Assembly: GCF_014196305.1 (NCBI RefSeq)
Contig: NZ_JACIDJ010000001.1
Location: 1,102,290 to 1,166,289, forward strand
Length of the DNA: 64,000 bases
Source of the DNA: Roseococcus suduntuyensis
GTDB taxonomy: Bacteria > Pseudomonadota > Alphaproteobacteria > Acetobacterales > Acetobacteraceae
Direction: 5' to 3'
A program made the position numbers and the translations under genes. Of this stretch, positions 1 through 8,419 are shown piece after piece. Positions within the stretch are counted from its first letter, which is position 1, and every line of letters begins with the position of its first letter. The notes beneath the pieces were generated by a model. It did not search any database. It was not told where the DNA came from and saw only the letters and a list, made by a program, of their open reading frames with translations.

Positions 1-458
1 ACCATGGTGGAGGCCACCCAGAACACCCACAGCCCGAAGCCGATGCCCAGCAGCAGCGCGGCATCGCGCCCGCCCGCCCGCTGGTCGGCCACCGACATGG
101 CGAAGCTGTTGTCCACCAGCGTCGCCAGCGTGCCCCAGAGCTTCCAGCCGCGCAGCCGATCCAGCCAGGGCGCCAGCGCCGCGCCCATGGGCGCCATGCG
201 GAGGTTCACCACCAGCGCGGCCAGGGTGGCGCCCAGGATGGGGGCGGGGTCCGCCCAGAGTTCCAACGCCACCAGCTGCGCCGTGCCGGCGAAGACCAGC
301 GCGCTCATCAGCGCCGATTCGAGGGTAGAGAGGCCCCGCGCATCCGCCAGCACGCCCACCACCAGGCCGAAGGGCAGCATGGCGGGCATGAGGGCGAGCG
401 CCCCGCGGATCCCGCGCCAGAACCCCGCGCGGGTGAAGACGACGCGCGGCGCGTTCAC
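1..458 (-). CDS. azlC: AzlC family branched-chain amino acid exporter subunit (partial)
   Basis: This is the N-terminal ~152 residues of an AzlC-type membrane permease; the C-terminus lies beyond the left window edge. The translation has the family hallmarks: an early MPAMLPFGLVVGVLA segment, then a VFAGTAQLVALELW helix and LVVNLRMAPMGAALAPWL, all hydrophobic. AzlC normally pairs with the small protein AzlD to export branched-chain amino acids or analogues across the inner membrane; azlD would lie further left. The start is GTG at 458, and its GTGA overlaps the TGA of recX by 4 bases, so the two are probably translationally coupled. Family assignment is from recognised motifs; substrate is unknown. 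Confidence 0.85.
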   Translation of the reverse strand, partial: MNAPRVVFTRAGFWRGIRGALALMPAMLPFGLVVGVLADARGLSTLESALMSALVFAGTAQLVALELWADPAPILGATLAALVVNLRMAPMGAALAPWLDRLRGWKLWGTLATLVDNSFAMSVADQRAGGRDAALLLGIGFGLWVFWVASTM

Positions 459-1021
459 GGCCCGCGTGCCGCGATGAGATGCGCCTCCGCCTCGGCCCGC
501 TCCATGCCCAGCGCCTGCCGCGCCACGCCCCCGCCGAAGCCGCCCCGGCCCAGGATGCCCTGCCATTTGCGGCGCGTCTCGGGCGCGGGTTCGGCGGCGG
601 TAAATGGCCCGATTCGCCGGCGCCGGCAGAGCAGGAGGGCGGCGGTCAACTCATCCGGCACCTCCTCATGGGCCAGGGCGGCGCGGGCCGTCTCGGCGGA
701 GACCCCCTTGGCCGCCAGATGCGCCAGGGCGGCGGCGGAGGAGCGCCCCGCGCCGCGCAGCCGCCGCGCGCGGGCCACGGCGAAGGCCGCGTCATCCACG
801 GCACCCGCCTGCACGAGGCGCGCGGCGATGGTGGCGGCGCGGGCCTCGGCGGCGCGGCTTTCGGTGCGGATCGCCTCGGGGTCCTGCCCGGCCTGTTCGG
901 CGGCGCGTGCCCAGCGGCGGATGCGGTTGCCCAGCACGCGGCGCAGCCCGGCCTCGGTGGCGCTGAAGCGGGAGAGGTGCCGCAGCGCCGCCTCGCGCAG
1001 GCTGGCCTCGTCCAGCTTCAT
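455..1021 (-). CDS. recX: RecX family regulatory protein
   Basis: A 188-residue protein rich in Ala and Arg, with the three-helix tandem repeats of RecX. The N-terminus reads LREAALRHLSRFSATEAGLRR, followed by a second segment (ARLVQAGAVDDAAFAVARARRLRGAGRSS) and a typical LAAKGVSAETARAAL segment. RecX binds RecA filaments and inhibits recombinase and coprotease activity. It is not next to recA here, which is common in alphaproteobacteria. ATG at 1021 starts two bases after the TAG of the Rrf2 gene, and its stop overlaps azlC. The frame stays open to 1534, but that extension runs antisense to nothing sensible and covers the Rrf2 gene, so I rejected it. Confidence 0.8.
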   Translation of the reverse strand: MKLDEASLREAALRHLSRFSATEAGLRRVLGNRIRRWARAAEQAGQDPEAIRTESRAAEARAATIAARLVQAGAVDDAAFAVARARRLRGAGRSSAAALAHLAAKGVSAETARAALAHEEVPDELTAALLLCRRRRIGPFTAAEPAPETRRKWQGILGRGGFGGGVARQALGMERAEAEAHLIAARGP

Positions 1022-1023
1022 AG

Positions 1024-1467
1024 CTAGATGACGAAATCCAGCGCCTCGGGCGTGGGGCGGCGCAGCCCGGCGGCCTGGGCGCGGCGCAGCAGCGCCTCCA
1101 GCGTGTTGGCGCGCAGCGTGGCCAGGGCGGCGGCGTCCAGCTCCTGCCAGAGCGGCGCGGTCACGGCGGCGGCGAGGCGTCCGGGCGGGGCGGGGGCCTC
1201 CTCCTCGCAGACGGCCTCCACCACCTCGGCCGCCGTCACGTCGCGGGGCGCGCGGGCCAGGCGGTAGCCGCCGCGCGGGCCGCGCAGGCTGTGCAGCAGC
1301 CCCGCGCGCACCAGCGCCTGCAACAAGGGCTCGATGCCCCGGCGCGCCAGGCCCATGCGCGTCGCGATATCGGCCGCGCCGCTCACCTCGCCACGCCCGG
1401 CGGCGTGGAAGGCGATGTCGAGCGCGATGTCGAGCGCGAGCAAGGCGCGGTCCTGCCGCAACAGCAT
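1024..1467 (-). CDS. Rrf2 family transcriptional regulator (no Fe-S cysteines)
   Basis: A 147-residue winged-helix regulator. Residues 1-60 give the Rrf2 pattern: LALDIALDIAFHAAGRGEVS, then IATRMGLARRGIEPLLQALVRAGLLHSLRGPRGGYRLAR, where the final RGPRGGYRLAR is the recognition wing. Unlike IscR, NsrR or RirA it has only one cysteine (near residue 86), so it cannot carry the usual three-cysteine cluster, and it probably senses something else or is constitutive. It heads the rrf2-recX-azlC minus-strand operon and has an ATG at 1467. The target is unknown; the operon itself is the natural first candidate. Confidence 0.75.
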   Translation of the reverse strand: MLLRQDRALLALDIALDIAFHAAGRGEVSGAADIATRMGLARRGIEPLLQALVRAGLLHSLRGPRGGYRLARAPRDVTAAEVVEAVCEEEAPAPPGRLAAAVTAPLWQELDAAALATLRANTLEALLRRAQAAGLRRPTPEALDFVI

Positions 1468-1532
1468 GGGGGCGGGTCTCCGATCCGGAAGAGGAGAAGG
1501 CTAAACCATCCCCGCCCATCGTGAAATGTGGC

Positions 1533-1553
1533 AAGGCGCGGAAAACGCGCCTT
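1533..1553. terminator. Hairpin between Usp and Rrf2 genes
   Basis: A perfect 8-bp stem (AAGGCGCG/CGCGCCTT) with a GAAAA loop sits just beyond the stop of the minus-strand Usp gene. There is no clear T-run on either side, so it may be an mRNA-stabilising hairpin or a weak terminator. Confidence 0.45.
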
Positions 1554-1562
1554 GTCGTGCGG

Positions 1563-2405
1563 TCAATGCGCCATCAACACCGGTGCGGTCATGGCGCCGA
1601 GCAGGCTGCGCGTCGCACCCCCCAACATGAATTCGCGCAGGCGCGAATGGCCATAGCCGCCCATCACCAGCAGGTCCGCGGATTGCTCGGCCATCGTGTT
1701 CAGGATCACGTCGGCCACCGAGATATCGGGCGCCACGGCGCGCTGCACCTCCACCTTCAGCCCGTGGCGGGCCAGGTGGCGCGCGATGTCCGCCCCCGGC
1801 TCCTGCCCATGGGTGTCGGGCGTGGCCTCGGGTTCCACCACCAGCACCGTCACGCGCTCCATCAGCTTCAGCAGGGGCAGGGCGTCATGGACGGCGCGGC
1901 TGGCCTCGCGGCTGGCGTTCCAGGCGATGAGGGCGTGGCGCATGGGCCCCGCCGGGGCGGCGGCATAGGGCACGACCAGCACGGGGCGGCCCGTCTCGAA
2001 CAGCGCGGCCTCGATCAGGGCGCGGCCGCCGGGACGGGGCACGTCGGGGTCGGTCTGGCCGAGGATGATGAGGTCGGCATAGCGGCCATTCTCGGCCAGC
2101 AGCGGCACGGTGGCGCCCTCCAGCAGGCGCCATTCGCCCGAGATGCCGTCACGCGCCAGGCGTTCCTCGAACATGGCCTGCACCCGCTCGGCCTCGGCCA
2201 CCGCCTCGCCGCGCATCTCCTCCATCAGCCCGGCGAGTGCGGCGCCGCCGCCGACATCGCCCGCCATGATGGGCACGGCCAGGTCCAGCATGTGCAGCCC
2301 CACCAGATGCGCGCCGCTGCGCCTGGCGATGCCGGCGGCGAGGTCGAGCCGCGCGGCGGCGGGGGCGGCGGCGTCGAGGTGCAGCAGGATCTCTTTCAGG
2401 GCCAT
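1563..2405 (-). CDS. Universal stress protein, tandem UspA domains
   Basis: A 280-residue cytosolic protein made of two UspA folds, about residues 1-145 and 155-280. The first begins MALKEILLHLD and includes DLIILGQTDPD and RPVLVVPY. The second begins HALIAWNASREASRAVHDAL and carries the ATP-binding pattern G-x2-G-x9-G-T near the C-terminus (MGGYGHSRLREFMLGGATRS). Usp proteins of this type bind ATP and help cells survive starvation or oxidative stress. I start at ATG 2405, preceded by GGAGAC, rather than the upstream ATG at 2504, whose extra 33 residues are not Usp-like. It diverges from cysK, leaving a 140-bp shared promoter region. Confidence 0.85.
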   Translation of the reverse strand: MALKEILLHLDAAAPAAARLDLAAGIARRSGAHLVGLHMLDLAVPIMAGDVGGGAALAGLMEEMRGEAVAEAERVQAMFEERLARDGISGEWRLLEGATVPLLAENGRYADLIILGQTDPDVPRPGGRALIEAALFETGRPVLVVPYAAAPAGPMRHALIAWNASREASRAVHDALPLLKLMERVTVLVVEPEATPDTHGQEPGADIARHLARHGLKVEVQRAVAPDISVADVILNTMAEQSADLLVMGGYGHSRLREFMLGGATRSLLGAMTAPVLMAH

Positions 2406-2545
2406 GGGGCGTCTCCGGTTCTGTTGGTCTTCTGACGCGCGAGCCTGCCACGCGGTTGACCCCACGGCCATTGATCGGGCGCAGGTTGTCATGGCGTGTG
2501 TCATGGATGATTCACGCGGGACGCAAACTGGCCTAGGAAGCGTCC

Positions 2546-3505
2546 ATGGACGCCTTCCCTCCGCGCAACCACACGCTGCACGCCAGCATCCTCGACACCG
2601 TGGGCCAGACCCCCTCGGTGCTGTTGCCGCGGCTGATGGCGGAGAAGGGCAGCCCCGCGCGCCTCGCCCTCAAGCTCGAATTCTTCAACCCGGGCGGCTC
2701 GGTGAAGGACCGCATCGGGCTGGCCATGGTTCAGGACGCCGAGGCGCGGGGCGAGATCGCGCCCGGGCGTTCGGTCATCGTGGAGCCGACCTCGGGCAAT
2801 ACCGGCATCGCGCTCGCCCTGGTGGCGGCGGCGCGGGGCTACAGGTTGATCGTGGTGATGCCGGGCGGCGCCTCGGTGGAGCGTCGCAAGATGCTGCGCC
2901 TGCTGGGCGCCACGCTGGAACTGACGCCCGCGCGGCGCGGCATGTCGGGCGCCATCGCCCGCGCCGAGGACATCCTGGCCCGCACCCCCGGCGCCTGGAT
3001 GCCGCGCCAGTTCGACAACCCCGCCAACCCCGACATCCATGCCCGCACCACGGCGGAGGAGATCTGGCGCGACACGGGCGGCGAGGTGGACGTCATCATC
3101 GGCGGCCTGGGCACGGGCGGCACGCTGACCGGCATCGCCCGCGCGCTGAAACCGCGTCGGCCGGGTCTGCGCGTCATCGGCGTGGAACCCGCCGAATCGG
3201 CCGTGCTGAGCGGGGAGGAGCCGGGGCCGCACCGCATCCAGGGCATCGGCGCCGGCTTCCGCCCTGCCGTGCTGGAACAGGAACGGCTCGACGCCGTGCT
3301 GCGCGTGCCCGAGGCCGAGGCCTTCGCGGCGGCGCGCGAGGTGGCGCGGCTGGATGGCGTGCCGGTGGGCATTTCCTCGGGCGCGGTGGTGGCCGCCATG
3401 CTGCGGGTGGGGGCGGAGCCCGCCATGGCCGGCAAGCTGGTGCTGGGCATCGCGGCCTCCTTCGCCGAGCGTTATCTCTCCACCGAGCTGTTCGAAGGGC
3501 TCTAG
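2546..3505 (+). CDS. cysK: Cysteine synthase (O-acetylserine sulfhydrylase)
   Basis: A 319-residue PLP enzyme of fold type II that joins O-acetylserine and sulfide to give cysteine. The PLP lysine is K54 in FFNPGGSVKDR. The substrate loop TSGNTGIALA follows near residue 81, and the glycine-rich phosphate-binding loop is GGLGTGGTLTG near residue 185. Length and motif order match CysK/CysM. The C-terminal region contains PVGISSGAVVAA, as expected. ATG 2546 is the only sensible start. The TAG stop forms the first three bases of a palindromic repeat (3503-3562). No serine acetyltransferase gene is adjacent. Confidence 0.93.
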   Translation: MDAFPPRNHTLHASILDTVGQTPSVLLPRLMAEKGSPARLALKLEFFNPGGSVKDRIGLAMVQDAEARGEIAPGRSVIVEPTSGNTGIALALVAAARGYRLIVVMPGGASVERRKMLRLLGATLELTPARRGMSGAIARAEDILARTPGAWMPRQFDNPANPDIHARTTAEEIWRDTGGEVDVIIGGLGTGGTLTGIARALKPRRPGLRVIGVEPAESAVLSGEEPGPHRIQGIGAGFRPAVLEQERLDAVLRVPEAEAFAAAREVARLDGVPVGISSGAVVAAMLRVGAEPAMAGKLVLGIAASFAERYLSTELFEGL

Positions 3506-3562
3506 CGTCTGATCGGCTTCGGTGGCTTCACCGAAGCCGTGAATCAGCCGCTCAAGACGCTA
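3503..3562. repeat. Stop-anchored palindromic element, copy after cysK
   Basis: This element begins on the TAG stop of cysK. The outer arms TAGCGTCT (3503-3510) and AGACGCTA (3555-3562) are perfect reverse complements. Inside is a perfect 10-bp stem GGCTTCGGTG/CACCGAAGCC around a GCTT loop (3515-3538). The core TAGCGTCTGATC...GTGAATCAGCCGCTC recurs at 15311, 23366, 43009 and 44883. It could act as a factor-independent hairpin or a REP-like element. Confidence 0.8.
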
Positions 3563-3655
3563 TGAGTCGGAAATCTGGGTGAGCCGGAAATCTGGCGAAA
3601 CGATCCCGCCTCTGTTACGCTGGCCCTCCCCCCGGCCGTTCTTCACCTCCCCCCC

Positions 3656-6109
3656 ATGAGGTCGCGCCGCATGGCACGAGACGCCGCCCCGATCGCACCC
3701 ACCGGCACGCTGCCCGGGTTGCGCCGCTTCGCCTCGCCCGCCATCCGGGCCGCGGCGGTGCGCCGCCTGCGCGAACTGGGCGCGCTGGTGCTGGCCACGC
3801 TGGGGCTGCTGCTGCTGCTGGCGGTGGGCAGCTACAACCCGGCCGACCCTTCGCTTTCCACCGCCACCGGGGCGCCCGTGGGCAACCTGGTCGGCTGGCG
3901 CGGCGCCGTGGCGGCGGACCTTTTGTGGCAATGGGTGGGGCTGGCCGCCTTCCTGCCTGGCCTGGTGCTGCTGGCCTGGGCGTTGCGCCTGGTCTCCCAC
4001 CGGCCGGTGGGCGTCTGGCCGCTGCGGGTCATCTGCCTTGTGCTGGCCCTGCTGGCCGGGTCGGCCCTGCTGGCGCTGCTTCCTGGCGCTGAGGCGGGGG
4101 CGGCAGGTCCGATCGTGCTGGGCGGCGTGAGCGGCCTGTTCGTGGCCCTGCTGGGGGATTTCGCCGGGCTGGCGGCCGGGACCGTGCTGGGGGTCGGCCT
4201 GCTGGGCACGCTCTATGTCGCCTTCGGGCTGAGCTTCGGGGAATGGGGCCGCGCCGCGCGCGTCACCGCCGATGCCGCCATGGCCACCGCCGATGTCGCC
4301 GCGCGCGGGGCACGCGCCACGCGCGGCCCGGGCGAGGCGCTGTTCCTGGCGCCCCTGCGCGCCATGGGGCGCCTGTTCCGCCGCCCGCGCCGGGCCGAGC
4401 CGGCCGCCGACCTCGCCACCGTGCTGCGCGCCGCCGAGGCCGCCGCCGAAGCCCCCCGCCCCGCGCGGCGCGAACCCGCCGTGGCGCCCACCGCCGCCGC
4501 CGCGCCCGAACCCGCGCGCGCCGCGCCCCGCGTCGCCACCCCCGCCCGCGCCAAGCCCGGCGCACCGCTGCAACCCGCGCTGGACCTGCCGGTGGAGGGC
4601 TGGCGCACGCCGCCGCTCGACCTGCTCGCACCGCCGCCCGCCCGCGTGGCCGCCGGCCCCAGCGCCGATGCGCTGCAGGCCAATGCGCGGATGCTGGAGC
4701 AGGTGCTGAACGACTACGGGGTGAACGGGACGATCACGGAAATCCGCCCAGGGCCGGTGGTGACGCTCTATGAGCTGGAGCCGGCGCCGGGCACCAAATC
4801 CTCGCGGGTCATCGGCCTCGCGGACGACATCGCGCGGTCCATGAGCGTGGTGGCGGTGCGTATCGCCACCGTGCCGGGGCGCAACGTCATCGGCATCGAG
4901 CTGCCCAATGTGAAGCGCGAGACGGTGTTCCTCTCCGAGATGCTGAACAGCGAGGAATACCAGCGCAACGCCGCCCGCCTGCCGCTGGTGCTGGGCAAGG
5001 ACATCGGCGGCACGCCCGTCATCGCGGACCTGGCGCGGATGCCGCATCTGCTGATCGCGGGGACCACCGGCTCGGGCAAGTCGGTCGGGATCAACACCAT
5101 GATCCTCTCCTTGCTGTATCGCTTCAGCCCGGCCGATTGCCGCTTCATCATGATCGACCCGAAGATGCTGGAGCTGTCGGTCTATGACGGCATCCCGCAC
5201 CTGCTGGCGCCCGTGGTGACGGAACCGCCCAAGGCCATCGGCGCCTTGAAGTGGACGGTGCGGGAGATGGAGCGCCGCTATCGCGCGATGAGCCAGGTGG
5301 GCGTGCGCGGCATCGCGGCCTTCAACGAGAAGGTGGACCAGGCCCAGGCCGCCGGCACGGTGCTGACGCGCCGCGTGCAGACGGGCTACGACCCCGAGAC
5401 GAACAAGCCCGTCTTCGAGGAACAGCCGCTTTCTCTGGCCCGCCTGCCCATGATCGTCGTGGTCATTGATGAGATGGCGGACCTGATGATCGTGGCCGGC
5501 AAGGAGATCGAGGCCGCGGTGCAGCGCCTCGCGCAGATGGCGCGGGCCGCGGGCATCCATGTGATCATGGCGACGCAGCGGCCTTCAGTGGACGTCATCA
5601 CCGGCACCATCAAGGCGAACTTCCCCACGCGCATCTCCTTCCAGGTCACGAGCAAGATCGACAGCCGCACCATCCTGGGCGAGCAGGGCGCCGAGCAGCT
5701 TCTGGGCCAGGGCGACATGCTGCACATGGCGGGCGGCGGGCGGGTCACGCGCGTGCACGGCCCCTTCGTGGCGGACATGGAGGTGGAGCGCATCGCCGAC
5801 TGGCTGCGCGAGCAGGGCGAGCCTGACTATGTGGAGGAAGTGACCGAGGTGGAGGATGAGGACGGCAACCCGGGCCTGTCCGGCATCGCGGGTGGTTCGG
5901 ACGCGGAAAAGTCACTCTTCGACCAGGCGGTGGACGTGGTGGTGCGCGAAGGCAAGGCCAGCACCAGCTTCATCCAGCGCCACCTGAACATCGGCTACAA
6001 CCGCGCCGCCAAGCTCATCGAGCAGATGGAGCGCGAGGGCATCGTCAGCCCCGCGAACCATGTGGGCAAGCGGGAAATCCTGGCGCGGCGTGTGGGGGCG
6101 GACGAGTAG
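3656..6109 (+). CDS. ftsK: DNA translocase FtsK
   Basis: An 817-residue septum-anchored ATPase that pumps DNA towards dif during division and activates XerCD. Residues 1-210 hold several hydrophobic helices ([51 protein letters not shown]), followed by a Pro/Ala/Arg-rich linker to about residue 330. The motor has Walker [11 protein letters not shown] near residue 468, Walker [12 protein letters not shown] near 600 and the arginine-rich [12 protein letters not shown] segment. The C-terminal winged-helix gamma domain ([22 protein letters not shown]) reads KOPS sites. Length is normal for the family and the gene is monocistronic. Confidence 0.95.
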   Translation: MRSRRMARDAAPIAPTGTLPGLRRFASPAIRAAAVRRLRELGALVLATLGLLLLLAVGSYNPADPSLSTATGAPVGNLVGWRGAVAADLLWQWVGLAAFLPGLVLLAWALRLVSHRPVGVWPLRVICLVLALLAGSALLALLPGAEAGAAGPIVLGGVSGLFVALLGDFAGLAAGTVLGVGLLGTLYVAFGLSFGEWGRAARVTADAAMATADVAARGARATRGPGEALFLAPLRAMGRLFRRPRRAEPAADLATVLRAAEAAAEAPRPARREPAVAPTAAAAPEPARAAPRVATPARAKPGAPLQPALDLPVEGWRTPPLDLLAPPPARVAAGPSADALQANARMLEQVLNDYGVNGTITEIRPGPVVTLYELEPAPGTKSSRVIGLADDIARSMSVVAVRIATVPGRNVIGIELPNVKRETVFLSEMLNSEEYQRNAARLPLVLGKDIGGTPVIADLARMPHLLIAGTTGSGKSVGINTMILSLLYRFSPADCRFIMIDPKMLELSVYDGIPHLLAPVVTEPPKAIGALKWTVREMERRYRAMSQVGVRGIAAFNEKVDQAQAAGTVLTRRVQTGYDPETNKPVFEEQPLSLARLPMIVVVIDEMADLMIVAGKEIEAAVQRLAQMARAAGIHVIMATQRPSVDVITGTIKANFPTRISFQVTSKIDSRTILGEQGAEQLLGQGDMLHMAGGGRVTRVHGPFVADMEVERIADWLREQGEPDYVEEVTEVEDEDGNPGLSGIAGGSDAEKSLFDQAVDVVVREGKASTSFIQRHLNIGYNRAAKLIEQMEREGIVSPANHVGKREILARRVGADE

Positions 6110-6143
6110 GGCGGCCCCCACAGCGAGGGCGGCACCCCAGGAG

Positions 6144-6376
6144 AATCCGGCCGCAAGCGGCCGGCGCGCCCCGACCCACCGCGCCGCACGCACACCAGCG
6201 CGCGGCGCGAAAGCCAAGCGCGCGGAGGCGGCGCCCGGCGTCTGAGGGCTGCAACATCAACAAATCCGGCCGCAAGCGGCCGGCGCGCCCAGACCTACCG
6301 CGCCGCGAGCACACCAGCGCGCGGCGCGAAAGCCAAGCGCGCGGAGCGCGCGCCCGGCGCCTGAGGGCGCTAAAAC
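6144..6376. repeat. Two tandem ~119-bp direct repeats
   Basis: Two near-identical units start at 6144 and 6263 (119-bp offset). Each opens with AATCCGGCCGCAAGCGGCCG, itself a GCCGC/GCGGC palindrome, and closes with CTGAGGGC followed by an ACATC tail. The second unit runs into the last codons of the minus-strand cyclase gene, so the unit seems to include that gene's extreme 3' end. A related but rearranged copy lies between pheS and pheT (25345-25440). There is no coding signal. Confidence 0.8.
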
Positions 6377-7359
6377 ATCGCCGCCGGCGCCACCGTGCTC
6401 CCGGTGAACCCCCTGGCGCGCAGCGGCTGCATCACGAAGCAGAATTCGCTCCGCCCCGCCGCCACCAGCTCGTCCAGCTTCATGTTCTCCAGCAGGTGCA
6501 CGCCATGCACCACCAGCGCGATCTGATGCACGGGCAGCGAGGCATGGGGCATGGTGCGCGACGGCGCCACCTCCACCGGCCAGTTGTCGGCGCCCAGCAG
6601 CAACGGCCCGCGCTCGATCAGCCATTCGGCCGCCGCGACGCCGAGGCCCGGGCAGCCCGAGACATAGCGCGCATTGTCCCGCCCCCACAGCGCGGCCCAG
6701 CCGGTGTTGATCAGCATGGCGTCGCCCTCGCGCAGTTCCACGCGCTGGCGGTCCAGCGCCTGCTGCAGATCCTGAGGGGTGATCTCGTAGTCGATGGGCA
6801 GGGTCTGCGTGCCCTTCAGCCCCGCGATGTCCATGACCACGCCGCGTGCCATGATGGTGCCGACCGTCTCCACACCCATCTCGGTGAAGCCGCCGCGGCT
6901 GCTGATGCCGGGCACATTCACGCAGTTGTAGGTCTCGTCGCCGATGGTCTGGTGCGGAAAGGCGTCGAGCTGCGTGCCCACCTGCGCGAGCTCCGTGATG
7001 ACGATCTCCTCGTTGGAGCCGCGGCGGTTGGCCTGCGGGTTCATGAATTGCTGCTTGAGGTGCACGTCGAAGCGCCGCGTGCCGAAGAAGGGCATGGACT
7101 GCGTCAGCATGTGCCCGATCTCGATCTTGCGGCCCTCGCGGATCATCTGCGCGGCGTCGCGCATGCGCTCGGGCGTCATGTGGTTCATCGAGCCGCGGCG
7201 GTCATTGGCGCCCCAGCGCGAGGGGCAGCGCTGGGCCGAGGCTGGGGGCGACCAGCCCCCACTCCCTTGGGCCTGGACCGGCGTGGCGGTCAGCCCCGCA
7301 TGGGCGGCACCACAGGCCATGCAGGCGCCGAACAGCGCCCGCCGGGAAATACTCCGCAT
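6370..7359 (-). CDS. Cyclase family (kynurenine-formamidase-like) protein with Tat-like signal
   Basis: A 329-residue predicted periplasmic metal hydrolase of the cyclase family (PF04199). Residues 1-30 look like a Tat or Sec signal (SISRRALFGACMACGAAHAG, then an AQA-type cleavage site). The core contains ITELAQVGTQLDAFPHQ, where family members usually show GTHxDxPxH, so the first metal-site histidine is replaced by Gln. Later come AMLINTGWAALW and a conserved PGLGVAAAEWLIERG. The family hydrolyses N-formylkynurenine or cyclic amides, but I cannot assign a substrate. ATG 7359 follows GGAGG and a TATAAT box. The stop overlaps the second 119-bp repeat. Confidence 0.8.
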   Translation of the reverse strand: MRSISRRALFGACMACGAAHAGLTATPVQAQGSGGWSPPASAQRCPSRWGANDRRGSMNHMTPERMRDAAQMIREGRKIEIGHMLTQSMPFFGTRRFDVHLKQQFMNPQANRRGSNEEIVITELAQVGTQLDAFPHQTIGDETYNCVNVPGISSRGGFTEMGVETVGTIMARGVVMDIAGLKGTQTLPIDYEITPQDLQQALDRQRVELREGDAMLINTGWAALWGRDNARYVSGCPGLGVAAAEWLIERGPLLLGADNWPVEVAPSRTMPHASLPVHQIALVVHGVHLLENMKLDELVAAGRSEFCFVMQPLRARGFTGSTVAPAAMF

Positions 7360-7376
7360 GGCAGTTCCTCCGTTAT

Positions 7377-7382
7377 ATTATA
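7377..7382 (-). promoter_or_regulatory. Candidate -10 box for cyclase gene
   Basis: A perfect TATAAT on the minus strand lies in a short AT-rich island in an otherwise GC-rich gap. It is 17 bases upstream of the cyclase ATG at 7359, with GGAGG between. No convincing -35 is seen at 16-18 bp, and the implied leader would be very short. Confidence 0.35.
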
Positions 7383-7512
7383 TCTTGTCGGCCGTGACTT
7401 GGCCGGGCAAGAATAAGGACAACAGAGGCAAGTCCACCAAGCCATAAAGCCTTGACTCGGGCAGTTCAAAACCTGGGGGGCGCCCGCCTGGCGGTGAGCG
7501 CACCTGTGGTTG

Positions 7513-8205
7513 CTACATATAGGCGGGCAGGGGCTGGGTCTCGTCCTTCACACCCTTCACGCCCGGCACGCCCTCGGCCAGCACGCGCAGGCCGCGCGCC
7601 ACGCCGGCATCGCGCATGAAGCCGTGGAAGGTCACCACGCCATCCTGCACGTCCGCCAACAGATAAAAGCTGTTGGCCCAGGGCTCGCGCTTCATGGCGG
7701 CCAGGACGGCGCGGCGGATGCGGTCGTCGCTCATCGCCTCGCCCTCGGCCATGGGGGTGACCAGGGCGCGCAGCAGGTCGGCCCGGCTGACGATGCCGCG
7801 CAGCTTCCCACGCTCCACCACCAGCACGCGGCGGATCTTCTTCTCCTCCATCAGGGCCGCGATGTGCGCGGCCGTCTCGTCCAGGCCCACGGCCACGACA
7901 TCGGCCGTCATCACGTCGCGCGCCACGGCGCCATGGGTGCGGGCGTAGCGGTCGGCCTGGCTGCCGGGGGTGCTGAACATGGCCGAGAACCAGCTCGGCC
8001 GGTGCTCGACATCCTCATCGGCCAGGCGGCGGATCAGGTCGGCCTCGGTCACCAGGCCCAGCAGCGCGCCATCGGCGGCGAGCACGGGCACGGCGCTGAT
8101 GCCGCGATCGGCCATCAGCTTCGCCATGGCGACGACGGGGGTCTCGGGGGGCACGGTGACGACGTCGGGGGTCATCAGGTCGCGCGCGGTCATTTTGCTG
8201 GGCAT
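7513..8205 (-). CDS. CBS-domain protein with C-terminal BON domain
   Basis: A 230-residue protein with two CBS motifs (about residues 5-60 and 90-145) and a BON domain (about 155-228). CBS 1 reads ARDLMTPDVVTVPPETPV...MADRGISAVPV and CBS 2 ARDVMTADVVAVGLDET...IRRVLVVERG. BON is seen in DRIRRAVLAAMKREPW...VQDGVVTFHGFM. CBS pairs bind adenosine nucleotides and BON domains bind phospholipid, so a membrane-linked energy sensor is plausible. The start is ATG 8205, preceded by GGAGG; a longer frame to 8295 adds 30 residues with no domain match. It is divergent from the Tim44-like gene. Confidence 0.85.
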   Translation of the reverse strand: MPSKMTARDLMTPDVVTVPPETPVVAMAKLMADRGISAVPVLAADGALLGLVTEADLIRRLADEDVEHRPSWFSAMFSTPGSQADRYARTHGAVARDVMTADVVAVGLDETAAHIAALMEEKKIRRVLVVERGKLRGIVSRADLLRALVTPMAEGEAMSDDRIRRAVLAAMKREPWANSFYLLADVQDGVVTFHGFMRDAGVARGLRVLAEGVPGVKGVKDETQPLPAYM

Positions 8206-8419
8206 GTTCTGGCCTCCGGTGGATACTGTGGGAAGCCTAGGAGGGGGTGGGCGCCCCGCGCATTGCGCTGGCGCAACCCACGGGCGTGGCAACACGTTCT
8301 TTCACATCGGTGCCGGGGAAGGGAAAACGGGACGGGCCAAGGATGGAAGTCTCGTAATTCTCGCGCCACTGGGCCATATTGCAGCGAAGAAAGTTTTCAT
8401 TTCGGAGATCGCCCCGACC

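Noticed and set aside
3560-5560. Long minus-strand ORF (666 codons) opposite ftsK
   Set aside because: It is a GC-driven antisense shadow: the translation is His/Gln/Gly/Arg-rich without any domain, and the plus strand encodes a complete FtsK.
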